Assembly: GCF_905220365.1 (NCBI RefSeq)
Contig: NC_061130.1
Coordinates: 1,743,501 to 1,807,500, forward strand
Source: Vanessa cardui
Taxonomy: Eukaryota; Arthropoda; Insecta; Lepidoptera; Nymphalidae
Direction: 5' to 3'
Length of the DNA stretch: 64,000 nt
Shown: piece after piece, positions 12,433 to 24,516 of the stretch
How the letters are laid out: the number at the start of each line of letters is the position of its first letter
Position numbering within the stretch: position 1 is the first letter of the stretch
Translations under genes and position numbers: made by a program
Notes under the pieces: model-generated
Database searches by the model: none
What the model was told of the DNA's origin: nothing
Seen by the model: only the letters and a program-made list of their open reading frames with translations

Positions 12433-12920
12433 GCGGCTCACCTTGATGATGGATGGTACGAATTAAAGTATATATTTGCATTTTGTAATTAGTGAATCAT
12501 CGCTGTGAAACAAAATATAAACCTGAGAAATATTTTCCATCTGTTGATTTTTTTTGTTTTATTGAAAAACGAAATGACGTTAATCATTCATTTTTACATA
12601 CAAAACATATTATATTTATAATGGAACATTTAAATTACAACGGAATACAATATGCATTTAATGGCCATAAAATTTCAATGGGACACAATCTGCTTCGAAT
12701 TAAAGCTGAAACGCTGTTTCGTTTAAACCGTTTCGGAAACGATACGCCATGTGTAAAAAATAAATATAGGAATAATTTGATCCAATTGAATGGTCGAAAA
12801 AATTTGTTCGCGCTATACGATAGCCATTACCGAATGTAAATGATACAAAACGGTTGTTGCACCAGTGGCGCCATCTGCGACTTTTGTAGCGATCAACGAA
12901 GCAACGGAAACATCGATGAC
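12433..12920. other. Spacer with a 115-codon frame, not called
   Basis: The longest non-repeat frame of the left half (12492-12839, +, 115 codons) lies here between two SINEs. It has no recognisable motif, signal peptide or Kozak context. About one frame this long is expected by chance in a 64-kb AT-rich window, so it is not annotated as a gene. Confidence 0.35.
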
Positions 12921-13138
12921 GATAAATATGAGTCAACACATGCATTACTCTGATCCCAATGTAAGCAGCTAAAGCACTTGTGTTATGGAAAATCAGAAGT
13001 AACGACGGTACCACAACCCAGACCCAAGACAAAATTGAAATGATAATCTACATCAACTCGGCCGGAAATCCGAACCTGGGAACTCGGAGTGGCGTACCCA
13101 TGAAAACCGTTTTGCACACCACTCGACCACGGAGGTCG
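12921..13138 (-). mobile_element. SINE B, near full-length copy
   Basis: Reverse-strand SINE B: the body 'cattactctgatcccaatg', 'acttgtgttatggaaaatcag' and 'acgacggtaccacaa', then the tRNA-like head ending 'ccactcgaccacggaggtc'. The T-arm is mutated ('ggaaatccgaacctggg'). The 3' AT-rich tail is short. Confidence 0.8.
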
Positions 13139-14390
13139 TCGTAATATTGTAATACCTCACAACGTTAAATATACATAGGACTTGCCGTGAGAGTCCTATC
13201 AAAAATGACAATTAAATTCTAGAGAAAAAAAAAATTAAACAAAAGATGTGTTAAAATTTAGAACAGAAATTATTAAAATGAATGTAGTGAACTCGCGAAT
13301 ATTATAGTACGACAACAAGATGTAGCATCGGAAAATTCAGTAAAACCGATTACTGCCGATTTATACAACCAATAGAAATAGCTCCCTATCGCGCCATTCG
13401 ACGCTATTCGTCGATATAGATTCTCGCGTCAGTTCAACCCGAGTATGCAAGTGCATGTAAATCGACGTGTCAAATTGACGAATATTAGGTCATATGATAT
13501 TACAAGTTATTACGTTCATGTAAAGATCATATTCTCATAACAAATCAATATTGATAATTTGGGATAGCGTACTTAATTGTGATGTGATCGGCTTTACGAA
13601 TTTCGTCGATACTACATCTAAGTTGTGTCGTACTATACGTAGGAATTTTTGACAATATTTGAGATTTTTAAAAAAGGAACACGCAAGATTAATAAAGAAG
13701 TCTCAATGATAATAAAATGTAGCGGATCTTTTTGTACATTTATAGTCTTACGTACATACGTTACCATTAAGGCCACTGCTATAAAATACCTCGGTTATTG
13801 TAGATTTTTTTAGTACCATAATCCATTAGACAAACGAGATCTGAGCTAACAGAACAATGGAAATAATGGAATCCAATGACTAATCGACACCGCATCTGCT
13901 GCAACGCCGCCGTTCCAAGTAATACCGACGATATATTGCAATTTTAATGCCCTTTTACAAAATACGAATAAATAAAAAATACAATATTTCAAATTAAAAT
14001 AAACGCGTAACGTGAAGTGTAAAATTTTAACCCGAAATGTACACATTATACCGTATTCAAAGTTTGTGGGAGAGATCGCTTATTTAGCGATCAAGCAGGC
14101 TTTTGTGCCGTTTTTTTATTTCCTGTTCTTTATGATATTCCTATGTATGGAATACTTTATGTTGTACAGTCGGCCGGAAAATATTTGAACATTAACGAAC
14201 AACCATTAGACTTTTCGTCGTTTTCATTTATTTTAAAGTATGTATATATTTTTGAGGCTGATTATTGTCTTGTGTTGTTTATATAAAGATTTTCAAAAGT
14301 AAATCACAGATTTGTTGGACATGTGAAATTTTCCATTATCGATGTTGCTAAACTTAACGGAACATTTCAATTTAACTAATATAAAAAAAG
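13139..14390. other. No gene seen; moderately GC-rich island 13330-13460
   Basis: No supported gene. The stretch 13330-13460 is richer in CpG than its surroundings and could be an unrecognised repeat. A 66-codon minus frame at 13846-14046 is chance-sized. Confidence 0.35.
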
Positions 14391-14660
14391 AGCCGAGATG
14401 ACCCAGTGGTTAGAACGCATGCATCTTAATCCATGATTGCGTGTTCAAACCCAGGCAAGTACCGCTGAATATGCATGTGCTTAATTTGTGTTTATAATTC
14501 GTCTCGTGCTCAGCGGTAAAGGAAAACATTGTGAGGAAACCTGCATGTGTCTAATTTAATAAAAATTCTGCCACATGTGTATTCCACCAACCCGCATTGG
14601 AACCGTGATGGAATATTTTCCAAGCCTTCTACTTAAGGGGAGAGGAGGTCTTAGCCCTTA
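14391..14660 (+). mobile_element. SINE A, diverged copy
   Basis: SINE A from 'agccgagatgacccagtgg' (A-box region) through 'gtgttcaaacccaggcaag' (B box) to 'gaggaggtcttagccctta', where the last ~30 bp and tail are lost. Multiple substitutions indicate an old copy. Confidence 0.8.
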
Positions 14661-14925
14661 AAACGTCACAATTTATTTTATAGCATTGAATATATTATTT
14701 AAAAATAATAAGAGGAAATAAGACGCATCGAATATCCCCTAAGTATTCCGGTTAAGTAAACGCTTAGGGATACAAGCCCGGGCTCGTTAAGTATTTATAT
14801 CTTTCAATGATGCCCCGGGTTTAGGTAAAGTTAGGTAACATTTACAAATAAGTTTTCTTATAGTTTGAGTTGTTAAGAATTCATATAGGAAATGTCCAGG
14901 TGACCCAGTGGACTTTCAACGTAGT

Positions 14926-15417
14926 GTAGTATGGAAGCCAGAGACTCTCTTCGGGATGTTTTTAACAAAGTAGGAATACCCACAATTGCGTCGCAATATA
15001 TTTACAACAATATTATGTATATTTACAGTAACTTTGATCACTTTGTCAAAATCAGTGATAAAAATCATTGTGTGTGCACAAGAAGTGAGGATAAGCTTAT
15101 AATGCCAAGTTTCGGACTCCGCAAAGTCAATAAATCCTTCGTGGGGCATGGTATCCTTTTCAAAAAAGGCATATTATTCGATATAAAATTTTGTAAATGA
15201 TAAAAAGCGTGGAATTTTACATATATGTATATATATACCTGTTGACTTCCAGACAGGATACATTACATACATTTATAATTGTATGTAACTAATATGACTG
15301 TATTTCTTAAATGTTGAAAAAGAGTAACTAGTAGTTTCTTGCTGATTTTTCACAGTAGAATGACGATTCAAAAGTGCTTGTAAAAGCCTACTTGAATAAA
15401 TTTTATTTTGATTTTGA
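14926..15417 (+). mobile_element. LINE fragment with RT C-terminus (tail family E)
   Basis: The longest family E fragment in this part of the window. From about 14940 the + frame reads as the end of a LINE reverse transcriptase ORF: R-D-S, then V-G-I-P-T-I-A-S-Q-Y-I-Y-N-N-I-M-Y-I, then K-V-N-K-S-F-V-G-H-G-I. The matching C-terminal pattern in CR1/Jockey-like elements is 'G-I-x-T-V-x-S-x-Y-I ... R ... L ... S-F'. The ORF ends at 15200 after a deletion of the usual 'F-N-K-L-P ... F-K-S-F' segment. The family 3' UTR then runs to 'cttgaataaattttattttg'. The fragment is 5'-truncated and non-functional, and the frame is an element remnant, not a host gene. Confidence 0.75.
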
Positions 15418-16839
15418 AGAATCCCACACTATACTGGAGGAACACCAGCTTTCCCACACGAGCTTAAGAAGTTATTAAACTGTGGTGTCTCGGAATACAC
15501 ATCATGGGAATTTCCTGTGTTAATTTGTGTTGTATTGCTCTTTGTGCAATTGCCTCTTATGAATTTTTGTCCTATTTATTATGCATAAATCATAGTATCA
15601 TATCTTAGTCAATTACATAGATTTTAGAAATATTTTCTAACATTACCTAATGATGAACATCAAAAGAATAGGCACAATTATATATAGCACATATAACGTT
15701 TCGTACCGTGACGGGCTTCAAATGTGTAATAAATATTTAATACATAATTTTGTTTTTTGTTTTTTTCACTAGTTAATCCTTGAAATCCTTAAAAGCATAA
15801 CATTAACTATTTTGTTTCCATTTGTTGTTCGTTTTTTATTCCTATTTATAGCTCATATTAAAAACATTTTTATCGCGTTGAATATTTATGTTTTTAGTGA
15901 TTTCGTATAAAATATAGCATAGAATACATATTATTTTTAACTCGGCTGAAACAACTTCATAGTAAAAGTAGAGCCATTCCTACCATCTGAACACCTGCAA
16001 ACTTCATCTAGTATTCCCGCAAAAACAAGTTAAGTGAAATGACATTTTTTCGCCGTCTCTTCAAACAAAATTTTTATTTTAACCGCGCAGCTCCGACAAA
16101 AGAAATAAAAATGGCCCCGTGAACACTTTGAATTATTAATGTTATTGTAGAGAGATTCTTGGTAAGCATTCTCTGTATTATTTTCATTATTATCCAACTT
16201 AAATGAAGACTGAGGTAATAATTCTGTCTTGGAAGAGAATACCGTTTTGCGTTATTATTTTTAAGGGTCGATCTTTTTTTTAGAAAACGCTTGAATTTTT
16301 CGGCAAAACAATAGAAGAACGGTTTCATCCTTTGTGATATTTTTTAATTTTAAAGCTGTATATTTAGTTTCATAAAAAAAAAACACAGAGCATTACTAGA
16401 AGTGGTATTTTTTCTTGTACCAAAATAAATTTTTGTACTGAAAATTATAAGGAAGTCGGAGACGTAAAATTTTGACAATTATTAATGGTTATACCATGTA
16501 CATACTATGCTGTTATCTATCTGAGTTTTCTCCGAAGATTTCATGTCTGAGGAAATTTTATTTCTCGCATATTTTTTTACAATCCATAAGTGTAATGGTT
16601 CTACTGACGGAATTTCGAATTATATATAATCAAATTGTCACTTGCAATAATATTATAAGATCTTTTAAATACAACTTAAAATATATCACTATAAATAAAT
16701 AGCCAAGGTGTTTCTTTCCGAACCTGTGATAAAATTGCGAATAATGCACAAAAAAAAAATAAGATTAAGTATATTTATGTATATACGAATATGATAACTT
16801 TATAAAAGATTTGCGATGAGCTACACTATATTATATCCA
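15418..16839. other. No recognisable feature
   Basis: About 1.4 kb of AT-rich DNA. Two frames (16074-16328 minus, 16472-16702 plus) are near chance length with no motif. Confidence 0.4.
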
Positions 16840-16840
16840 A

Positions 16841-17020
16841 CTAGCAACCCCGGCTTCGCACGGGTCTTTGGCTATTACATCACAATACACTACTTCCAAA
16901 ATTATCAGTATCTCTTAACTAAATTGTCCATGTATCATTTACAAAAACCTTCCTCTCGAATTATTCTATTTATTAAAAAAACAACATCAAAATCCGTTGC
17001 TTAATTTCATCTAAGCGTAC
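16841..17020 (-). mobile_element. Helitron-like non-autonomous element, partial
   Basis: Reverse-strand copy of a family whose 3' end reads, in element orientation, 'cccgtgcgaagccgggg..gctag'. Here the complement 'ctagcaaccccggcttcgcacgggt' opens at 16841. The body phrases 'aattatcagt', 'ccttcctctcgaatta' and 'aaaatccgttgct' follow. A CTAG terminus preceded by a short GC hairpin is the Helitron 3' signature. The 5' TC end is missing. Confidence 0.6.
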
Positions 17021-17029
17021 ATTTTCATA

Positions 17030-17133
17030 AACCGGAATACAACAATACTGCGTACTGTTATTTAGGGGTAGAATATCTGATTATTGGGTGTTAACTACCC
17101 AGGCGGGCATGCACAGATTCCTACCACCAAGTA
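17030..17133 (-). mobile_element. Repeat C, 5'-end fragment
   Basis: The 5' third of repeat C on the reverse strand ('aaccggaatacaacaatactg' to 'ctaccaccaagt'). It abuts the Helitron-like fragment. Confidence 0.7.
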
Positions 17134-19200
17134 AGAAACTCAAGTAAAGATTAAAACACGTGACGATGATCGTAACGAAAAACTTAGGAATATCCAATGA
17201 GAAAGTCTATTGATTTAATCTTATAAAGCTGACGTCACAAAGAAGGCAATGCCCTATATTTAGGACTAAATTATTCATAGCCCCGTAGGCATCGCTAAGT
17301 ACCCGTCGGTCTGCATTTCACTCTAATAATTCGTTTTTCTATTAGTATCATTAATATAGTGAGAAAATTATGAAGTCATTATTGCGTTGAGAATTTTCAT
17401 GATTTCTGATTGACCTTTGAAAGAATTAGCATATGAAAATAAATGTATTTTTTTCATAACACACGAATCGTTAAAGTAGGCATTGTATTTTTTAACGATT
17501 AAGGCCGATTCGAGGTAATTGTTTTGTAAGCTTTATATACATATGTGTTTTTGTATGTATTATATGTTTTATTTTGTATTTCTGTAAATATTTATGAAAG
17601 TAACAAAGTTAGAAGACTATATAATATGACTGTGAACAGTGAGAAGAAACAAAGCTTGATAAGGAGTTTTTAATAATTATCATAAAAAAATGTTATAACC
17701 TACTAAAGTAAAATTAAAAGATAGTAAGATTTAAAGTTTTGTATTTTTAGTAATTTGTGATCAATACTTCCATGGACGCCTTATTATGAGAACAGTATTC
17801 GTGAATTCATCGTAAATCAAATGACAGATATATCGTTCGTATCGTCGATTATATAAATAATAACGTATTACATGATCAATGATTATAACAAAATTTAGAG
17901 TTAGTAGAATAAATATTAATAAGTGGTCACCATTGTCTTTACAAATAAACACAAAAAACATTTCTTAAATAATATACTATCAACCTCGGAAACAATGATA
18001 TTATATCCCTTGCGCTTGTAACACTGGCTCACTCACGACTTACCGAAACAAAACAGTACTAAATATGGCTTCTTGACTGTATAGTACTCAAATGGGATTA
18101 AGAGACTTCTTGAATAAAGAAGATTTGAATTTAACAAACTCTTTTGATTTTGATTTCTAAGATTTAGTTCAAATATCTCAAAGTGGAACATTACCTTGTG
18201 TTTATATTAAATAAACACATTTATAACTAAACGTTTCGAAATGCTACTAAAACACTTACATTCAAGCAAGATTGTGACAAATAGCTTCTGGGGCGGGTTT
18301 TGAACACATTACAATGGCTGCATAAACTCTTAAACAGAAGTAAAACACGCCTTTGAAGTCCTATTTGTTTTATAATCAAATAGTTTTATTTACAAAACGT
18401 TCGTATGTAATTATTAATGACATTTAATAATGTTAACTGGCAATCAAAATTTAAATATCGAACACATTTATTAAAGGTGTTTTCATTTTGAGATATAAAC
18501 ATGTGAGATAGAAAGAGAGAAAGAAAAGATAAAAAGAAGATACTATTTATAGAAATATGTTTTCGCTCAATTGAATTATAAATATAATTATTAATAATAT
18601 ACTTAAAATTATTTATAATATAAAATCTTTCAGTCTAAACTAAACACCGACAAAAATAAATATAGTTAAAAGATTCTGCAGACATTACAGTCAAACATAA
18701 TATTTGAACATCGAATACACATTCCATATACACTCAAAGCAAAAAAAGGTTGTATATAATAATAGCTATATAAAAAAGAAACATAATAATAACATACGAC
18801 GATAACCTACATCAAAACAAAAATATATCCAGCAAAGATTACAACCCACCGTCTCGGCACAGAAAGCCGCTCTACCGTAAACCTTAACTACTTATGGCGT
18901 AACCCTTTTCGGGACTTAAACGTACACAATGAAACAAGCAAAGTTTCACGAACAAACGGAACGACAGACAAATTTATCGTCTCAGGAGCGCGGATCTCTA
19001 AAAGCTACTGACGTGAATTTGTTAGTTGAAAATGTTGTATCTGTGTTGACTACGGGTAAACATGATTCTGTTTGAGTAATTTCGAAATTATTATTAAATA
19101 TTTCACTAACAGTAAACAAACGTCTCGTAAATAACTCTTGCTTTGAAAGGACCTGTTATCCTATCAAAGATAAAGTCTGTGTTGATATCATAGGACTGAT
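17134..19200. other. AT-rich spacer with small repeat fragments
   Basis: No gene. A repeat C scrap ('atcccttgcgcttgtaacactggctcactcac') lies near 18003-18045 and a possible family E end ('cttcttgaataaagaagatttg') near 18108-18132. The rest shows nothing recognisable. Confidence 0.35.
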
Positions 19201-19747
19201 TAATAAATAAATAAATATTGGACAACACATACATTACTCTGATCCCAATGTAAGTAGCTAAAGCACTTGTGCTATGGAAAATCAGAAGTAACGACGGTAC
19301 CACAAACACCCAGACGCAAGACAACAACAACAACAACAACAGCCTGTAAATTCCCACTGCTGGGCTAAAGGCCTCCTCTCCCTTTGAGGAGAAGGTTTGG
19401 AACATATTCCACCACGCTGTTCCAATGCGGGTTGGTGGAATAAACATGTGGCAGATTTTCTATGAAATTTGTCACATGCAGGTTTCCTCGCGATGTTTTC
19501 CTTCACCGCTGAGCACGAGATATTTATCTCGAAATCTTCATAAAGACAAATTAACCACATGAATCAGCGGTACTTGCCTGGGTTTGAACCCGCAATCATA
19601 GGTTAAGATGCACGCGTTCTAACCACTGGGCCATCTTGCAAGACAAAAAACTCATATTTTCTACATAGACTCGGTCGAGAATTGAACCCAAACCCTCGGA
19701 ATGGCGCACTCATGAAAACCAGTGTACACACCGACCACGGAGGTCGA
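19201..19747 (-). mobile_element. SINE B interrupted by SINE A
   Basis: Reverse-strand SINE B in two halves: tail 'taataaataaataaatatt' and body at 19201-19323, tRNA-like head at 19638-19747 ('gactcggtcgagaattgaaccc' to 'cgaccacggaggtc'). The halves are separated by a complete SINE A. The duplicated 8-mer GCAAGACA on both sides restores an uninterrupted SINE B when one copy is removed. Confidence 0.85.
19324..19637 (-). mobile_element. SINE A nested in SINE B, (AAC)n tail
   Basis: Complete SINE A on the minus strand inserted into SINE B. It is flanked by the 8-bp target duplication GCAAGACA (19316-19323 and 19638-19645). Its tail is an (ACA/AAC)n run at 19321-19341, i.e. (TTG)n in element orientation, not the TTTAC type seen in other copies. 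The head ends 'aaccactgggccatctt'. Reverse frames of 113 and 92 codons here are by-products of the SINE. Confidence 0.88.
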
Positions 19748-20182
19748 CGTCTTGATTATTGTTATATTATGTAAAATAAATTAAAGCCAAATTCGAATGC
19801 AACATTCCTGAAACATTTTTAGTAATATCATCCTAAAACTAAGCTATCTCCGAGCTGTCACTATATGAAAATAGAGCTTCACAGTGTAACTTAGTGTGGA
19901 ACTTCTAAATTATTTTTTGCACTAGAAGAACAGTATGTGGCACTATAAGATATATTAAAAATATTCCTCATATTGTCGTCCATGCACCGGTAATCATGAA
20001 AACTCACTCACCCTTTGAGCACACAGCTATTGCTGATTAACAATTAGAGTGCCTGGTATCTATTCAGATTTAAATTGCACAAAGTTCTAAAAACCATTGC
20101 TATATAATTCTGTACATGTGTATTTCATTGATCTACATGACTAGATGGATTATGATAATGATATGATGAATCTTCACGAGCC
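19748..20182. other. No recognisable feature
   Basis: Nothing supported. A weak repeat C scrap ('ctcactcaccctttgagcacac') lies near 20005. Confidence 0.3.
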
Positions 20183-20313
20183 TTCAAGGATGGATTGTGT
20201 GAAAGACGATATGGTTAGAAAGTTACTTGTGAGATGACGTCAGACAGAGAAGTATGGAAGAGTGTTGCTGCGCCATCCCTAAGCAAAATTGGGATAAGTG
20301 GAGGAGGATATCA
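20183..20313 (+). mobile_element. RTE-type LINE 3' end, decayed
   Basis: 'Ggatggattgtgtgaaagacgatatgg' to 'attgggataagtggaggaggat' matches the better copy at 24366-24516. Small deletions break the reverse transcriptase C-terminal frame. Confidence 0.7.
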
Positions 20314-21740
20314 TCACGATACATAGATTGTTCCTGTGATTTATGTTTGAGGAATGTTTTTTAAACCAGTTCCAGTAATCAATTTCACGCGAATTCAAAC
20401 GTCACGATCGTGTAAACAAAACACATCGTTTAGTATGTAAATAAATAATGTTCACGCTAACTTTTTTATTCAATTAGGAAGTAAATTTAACTTCGGGACC
20501 AGTGAATCACCGTAACTGCCGAGCTTGTTAGATATTTATGTTAAATAGGTTGGAACTGTTGTTTTGATTCTCGTAAGACTTATTTAGACAGTTCGTTGTA
20601 GGCTGAAAATTGTGTACGAATAAGTGTAATATTATTTTTATTTCATGTTAAGCTAAGTTCTTTATTTAAGTTGAGCAAGAAATTTAGTTCGTGTTCTATT
20701 TTTGTTTTTTTTTTTTTTATTTGTTGAACAAAAAGGTTGTATTTATTATAATATACATATAATAATAAACCTTTTTAGTTTATTATTAGTTTCTATATCT
20801 AAGTATAAATCTATCCAAACAAAGAATATGCAATAACTATTTTTAGTGATCCGCTTACGGCATCTAAACAGTGCGTTATAACGATATAAAATAAAATAAT
20901 TAGTTTTTATATTTTAAATAAACATATTTTTCGTATAAATATCTGTGGTTAAGAAAATTGTAAATTTGACGACAAAAATATTGAAACTCACTTACACATA
21001 ATAAAATTTATTTGTTAAAATGTTGTGTTAAAGATTTGCCTAGACGAGATTCACTTATATTACAAACATTAATGGTTACGTACAAAATCTTTATTCCCTT
21101 TAGATTGTATTAATGTAACTTTTATAAGGAAAAAAAAGCAATACGAACACTTAGTATTCAGAAGAAATTCGCTAAAATGGGACGAAAAGACGTTCTCGTA
21201 ATTGTATTACGAGATTTCGTGTCTAATTTGTGTACACGAGAAATAAGGAACAAAAAGTTTTCCTTTTCAAGTGTATCCTAGATTTTATATAATAGCAAGC
21301 GCGACTATAAATTTGAGTATATTTTCATATTTTGAATATTTAATATAATATATTATATTTATATAATATAATTTTACGAGGAAAGGGAACGACATCTTAA
21401 TTGGAAATTAGGATTTGAAATCAAATTTAACTTTGATTTAATTAATTAATAGTTATATATATTGTAATTATAATTAGATCCAAGTATGTAACTGTGACGA
21501 TACGATATCCGAAAAATTATAATATATATTTCTACAAAAGGTTCGCTGGGTATAATCAATTGTTTTCAATTTTTTCTATATACATGAACACAAAATTAAT
21601 CTATTACACATTTGGTAATACATAAAAATGTTTCACTTCAATTTCTGACTCATTGCAACTGACTGACGCATCACGATATTTGAAACTTTAGCTTCAATTG
21701 ACTTGACTTACCAGTGTTAGTTACTTATCACCTAAAAATA
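20314..21740. other. No gene; AT-rich, with ATAT palindromes
   Basis: Very AT-rich DNA with a T-run near 20703-20719 and TA-rich palindromic sequence near 21335-21375. No coding signal. Confidence 0.4.
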
Positions 21741-22034
21741 TTTTCTTTTTTATGGTATAGGTTAGCGGACGAGCATATGGGCCACCTGATGGTAAGTGGT
21801 CATCATCACCCATAGACAATGACGCTGTTAGAAATATTAACTATTCTTTACATCGTCAATGTGCCACCAACCTTGGGAACTAAGATGTTATGTCCCTTGT
21901 GCCTGTAGTTACACTGGCTCACTCACTCTTCAAACCGGAACACAACTATACTGAGTACTGTTATTTGGCGGAAGAATAACTGATGAGTGGGTGGTACCTA
22001 CCCAGACGGGCTTGCACAAAGCCCTACCACCAAG
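21741..22034 (-). mobile_element. Repeat C, full-length copy
   Basis: Full-length repeat C in reverse orientation: poly(T)-'atggtataggttagcggac' at the left (the element's 3' A-tail) to 'gccctaccaccaag' at 22034 (its 5' end). Few differences from the copies at 36914 and 48491, so it is relatively young. Confidence 0.88.
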
Positions 22035-22170
22035 CTTAAGATTATAACAGGAAGTTTATCTTCGGAATAAATGGAGACAGAACTCCGTCCAAAACAATCC
22101 ATATCCATTATAATTTTAATCTCATTGCCCAAAGTATATAGATATAAGATACTCTCGTAGGCGTATATAG

Positions 22171-22478
22171 TTAGTAAAAGTAAAGTAACAGCCTGTAAAT
22201 TACCCACTGCTGGGCTAAGGCCTCTTCTTCCATCAAATGGGTTTGGAACATATTCCACCACGCTGTTCCAATGCGGCTTGGTGGAATGCACATGTGGCAG
22301 AGTTTCGATGAAATTAGACACATGCAGGTTTCCTCACGATGTTTTCCTTCACCGCCGAGCACGAGATGAATTATAAACACAAATTAAGCACATATATATA
22401 GTGGTGCTTGCCTGGGTTTGAATCCGATATCATCGGTTAAGATGCACGCGTTCTAACCACTGGGCAATCTCAGCTATC
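22171..22478 (-). mobile_element. SINE A, full-length copy
   Basis: Complete SINE A, minus strand, with an 'agtaaaagtaaagtaa' tail and a head ending 'gcaatctcagct'. Flanks 'aggcgtatata' (22159-22169) and 'aggcatatata' (22479-22489) form an 11-bp target duplication with one mismatch. The 107- and 69-codon frames that cross it are SINE-internal. Confidence 0.87.
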
Positions 22479-23479
22479 AGGCATATATATAAGAATGTAT
22501 TAAAACTATGAATATAGTTTACTTATACATAATGTTGTACCACGATTTAACTAACTGAGATTAAATAGTCACTTAACAAGCCTCTGGTGCTTGTAAGTGT
22601 ATTGCATAAAGATTGTGACCGACTTTTAGGCTAATGGACTAAGCAAGTTCTGAGATGTAACGCTCTTTACTCAGAGCTAATGTTGCTTTACCTCGCAAAT
22701 GCTCCTTGCCACTAAAACAGTCAGGATTATGCACATCATTTTGCGCTAATTTGTAAATTGTTTACTTGATATTTGCATCTGGTATAACATTTTAATTATT
22801 ATACGAGCAAGGGGGTTACGTTAAGACGTGTTAACGTCATTTAATCTACGGTATTTTTAAAAGTATGTTGTTATTTTACACATCATATTACATTCTATTG
22901 CAAGTAAGTGGATTCACTCCACTGGGGTGAAAGTAATATAAAATTTTGTCAGATAAACAGGTTATTTATAATTACTAATTTAGTACAAGAGAGAATCTGT
23001 AACAAAAGTTTAGAAATCAATCTTCGAGCAGTAATGATCGATTCATTAAAACATTCATTCGTAATCAACTCGATATTCGAAAATCTGAATGAAATTAAGT
23101 GTAAACTTAGTAGAAGATGGAGTAATCCATCTTCCACTTTTTGCTTTAGGACTACTTATATGTAATAAACTTAACAATTTAAAAAATTACGAGCTTAAGC
23201 CGACGGCCTTACATGTTAGGGGTGCCGCTACTTTTTTTTTATTTTTATACTTATTTTAATTGTGTCGTGTCCTAATAAACATTTATTTCTTTCTTTTTTC
23301 GTTCTTTCTTTCTTTCTCTAACTTTCTTTCTTTTTGACACACACATTATATTTACACATACGCAAATTTTATCAAATTCAGAGTAGCAGATTAGCCCTGA
23401 ATGCTTAACGAATATACGGATTCATAATATTAGTACAAATAAAACAAACGCTTACTATAACCGTAGTGGGGATTTATAC
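22479..23479. other. No gene; TTTC microsatellite
   Basis: No supported gene. Two opposite-strand frames at about 22908-23165 overlap and are chance-like. Confidence 0.35.
23284..23335. repeat. Imperfect (TTTC)n microsatellite
   Basis: Runs of 'tttctttc' with interruptions 'tttttt', 'cg' and 'ctaac'. Low-complexity pyrimidine tract. Confidence 0.8.
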
Positions 23480-23484
23480 AGCAT

Positions 23485-23650
23485 GTTTAAAATAGATACC
23501 ATGCACTCATCAATTATTCTACCTATGAACAGTAATACAAATACTTTGTAATGCCGCGTCCTAGTTTGAAGGGTGAGTAAGCCGGTATTATTAAATATTA
23601 AAACGTTAACAGCGCGTTGAAACTCTAAGAAATAGTTTATGTACGTCACA
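23485..23650 (+). mobile_element. Repeat C, degenerate copy
   Basis: 'Accatgcactcatcaattattctacc', 'ccgcgtcctagtttgaagggtgagtaagcc' and a decayed 3' part match repeat C in + orientation. Confidence 0.55.
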
Positions 23651-23720
23651 ATGACACATCAATAAAAACTTGTTAAAGAATGAGAATATAATTTATTATA
23701 TTCATAAATAATTGAAAATA

Positions 23721-23905
23721 TAGATAAATAAATAAATATAAGAAAAAATCACGTACAATACTCTGATCCCAATGTAAGTAACTTGTGTTATGGAAAATCA
23801 GAAGTAGCGACGGATAAACACCCATCCCAAGACAACATAGAAACCTTATGAACTTTTTCTATATTTATTCGACCGGGAATCGAACCCGGGATCTCGGAGT
23901 GAAGT
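23721..23905 (-). mobile_element. SINE B, partial copy
   Basis: Reverse-strand SINE B with an 'ataaataaataaatata' tail, the body ('actctgatcccaatgtaag', 'gttatggaaaatcagaagt') and a perfect T-arm 'ccgggaatcgaacccggga'. It breaks off at 'gagtgaagtc' before the A-box part of the head. Confidence 0.8.
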
Positions 23906-24365
23906 CTCTTAAAAGAAGAGTCAACCTATGATCCACAAAGTTATTTAAAGACTTTCTTTATGATCATCATTCCTTCTATTATACCGACGACAGATGATAC
24001 TGCCACACAATATACAACGAACGCATAGTTGACAGTAAATCAAAATCCAATTAAAGGATGAATTCGCGAGTAAATATTGTCAAAGTTAAGTGTATTTGCC
24101 AAAACGCAGACTAAGTTGCTAATCGAACTTAGCATGAACTGGGGAACTCTATGAACTTTCCCCGGTCTTAGCGTTCCTGTACTTGACAACCGGCTTAAGT
24201 ACAGCGCGTTAAATATTTCATCAATGTTTCTGAATTCATAAAACTTATACGCCTTGAAGATTTATACAATCAATATTTAAATATTTTACATGTTTTGGTT
24301 AACTCGGTCGAATGAGGAAAATATTGTGAGGAAGGCATTGAGCATAGATGTGGATGGATATGGGA

Positions 24366-24516
24366 TGGAAACGATGGATGGATTGTGTGAAAGACGATAT
24401 GGTTAGAAATAATATTACTTGTGAGATGACGTCTGACAGAGAAGTATGGAAGGAGAAGACATGCTGCGCCGACCCCAAATAATATTGGGATAAGGGCAGG
24501 AGGATGATAATTATTA
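24366..24516 (+). mobile_element. RTE-type LINE 3' end with intact RT C-terminus
   Basis: The + frame from 24366 to the TAA at 24480-24482 reads W-K-R-W-M-D-C-V-K-D-D-M, later T-S-D-R-E-V-W-K, and ends C-C-A-D-P-K. This is the usual end of RTE-clade LINE ORFs in insects (R-W-x-D-x-[VI]-x-x-D-M ... D-R-x-x-W). It is followed by 'attgggataagggcaggaggatgat', a characteristic RTE 3' UTR that normally runs into an ATG/TGA repeat tail. Everything upstream of the last ~38 codons is missing, so it is a dead 5'-truncated insertion. Confidence 0.75.

Noticed and set aside
12492..12839. 115-codon plus-strand frame
   Set aside because: No motif, signal peptide or splice context. Roughly one frame this long is expected by chance in a window this AT-rich, and its 3' half overlaps another frame on the opposite strand.
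19106..19560. 113- and 92-codon minus frames
   Set aside because: They lie across the nested SINE A/SINE B junction. Their residues come from repeat sequence and recur in other SINE A copies.
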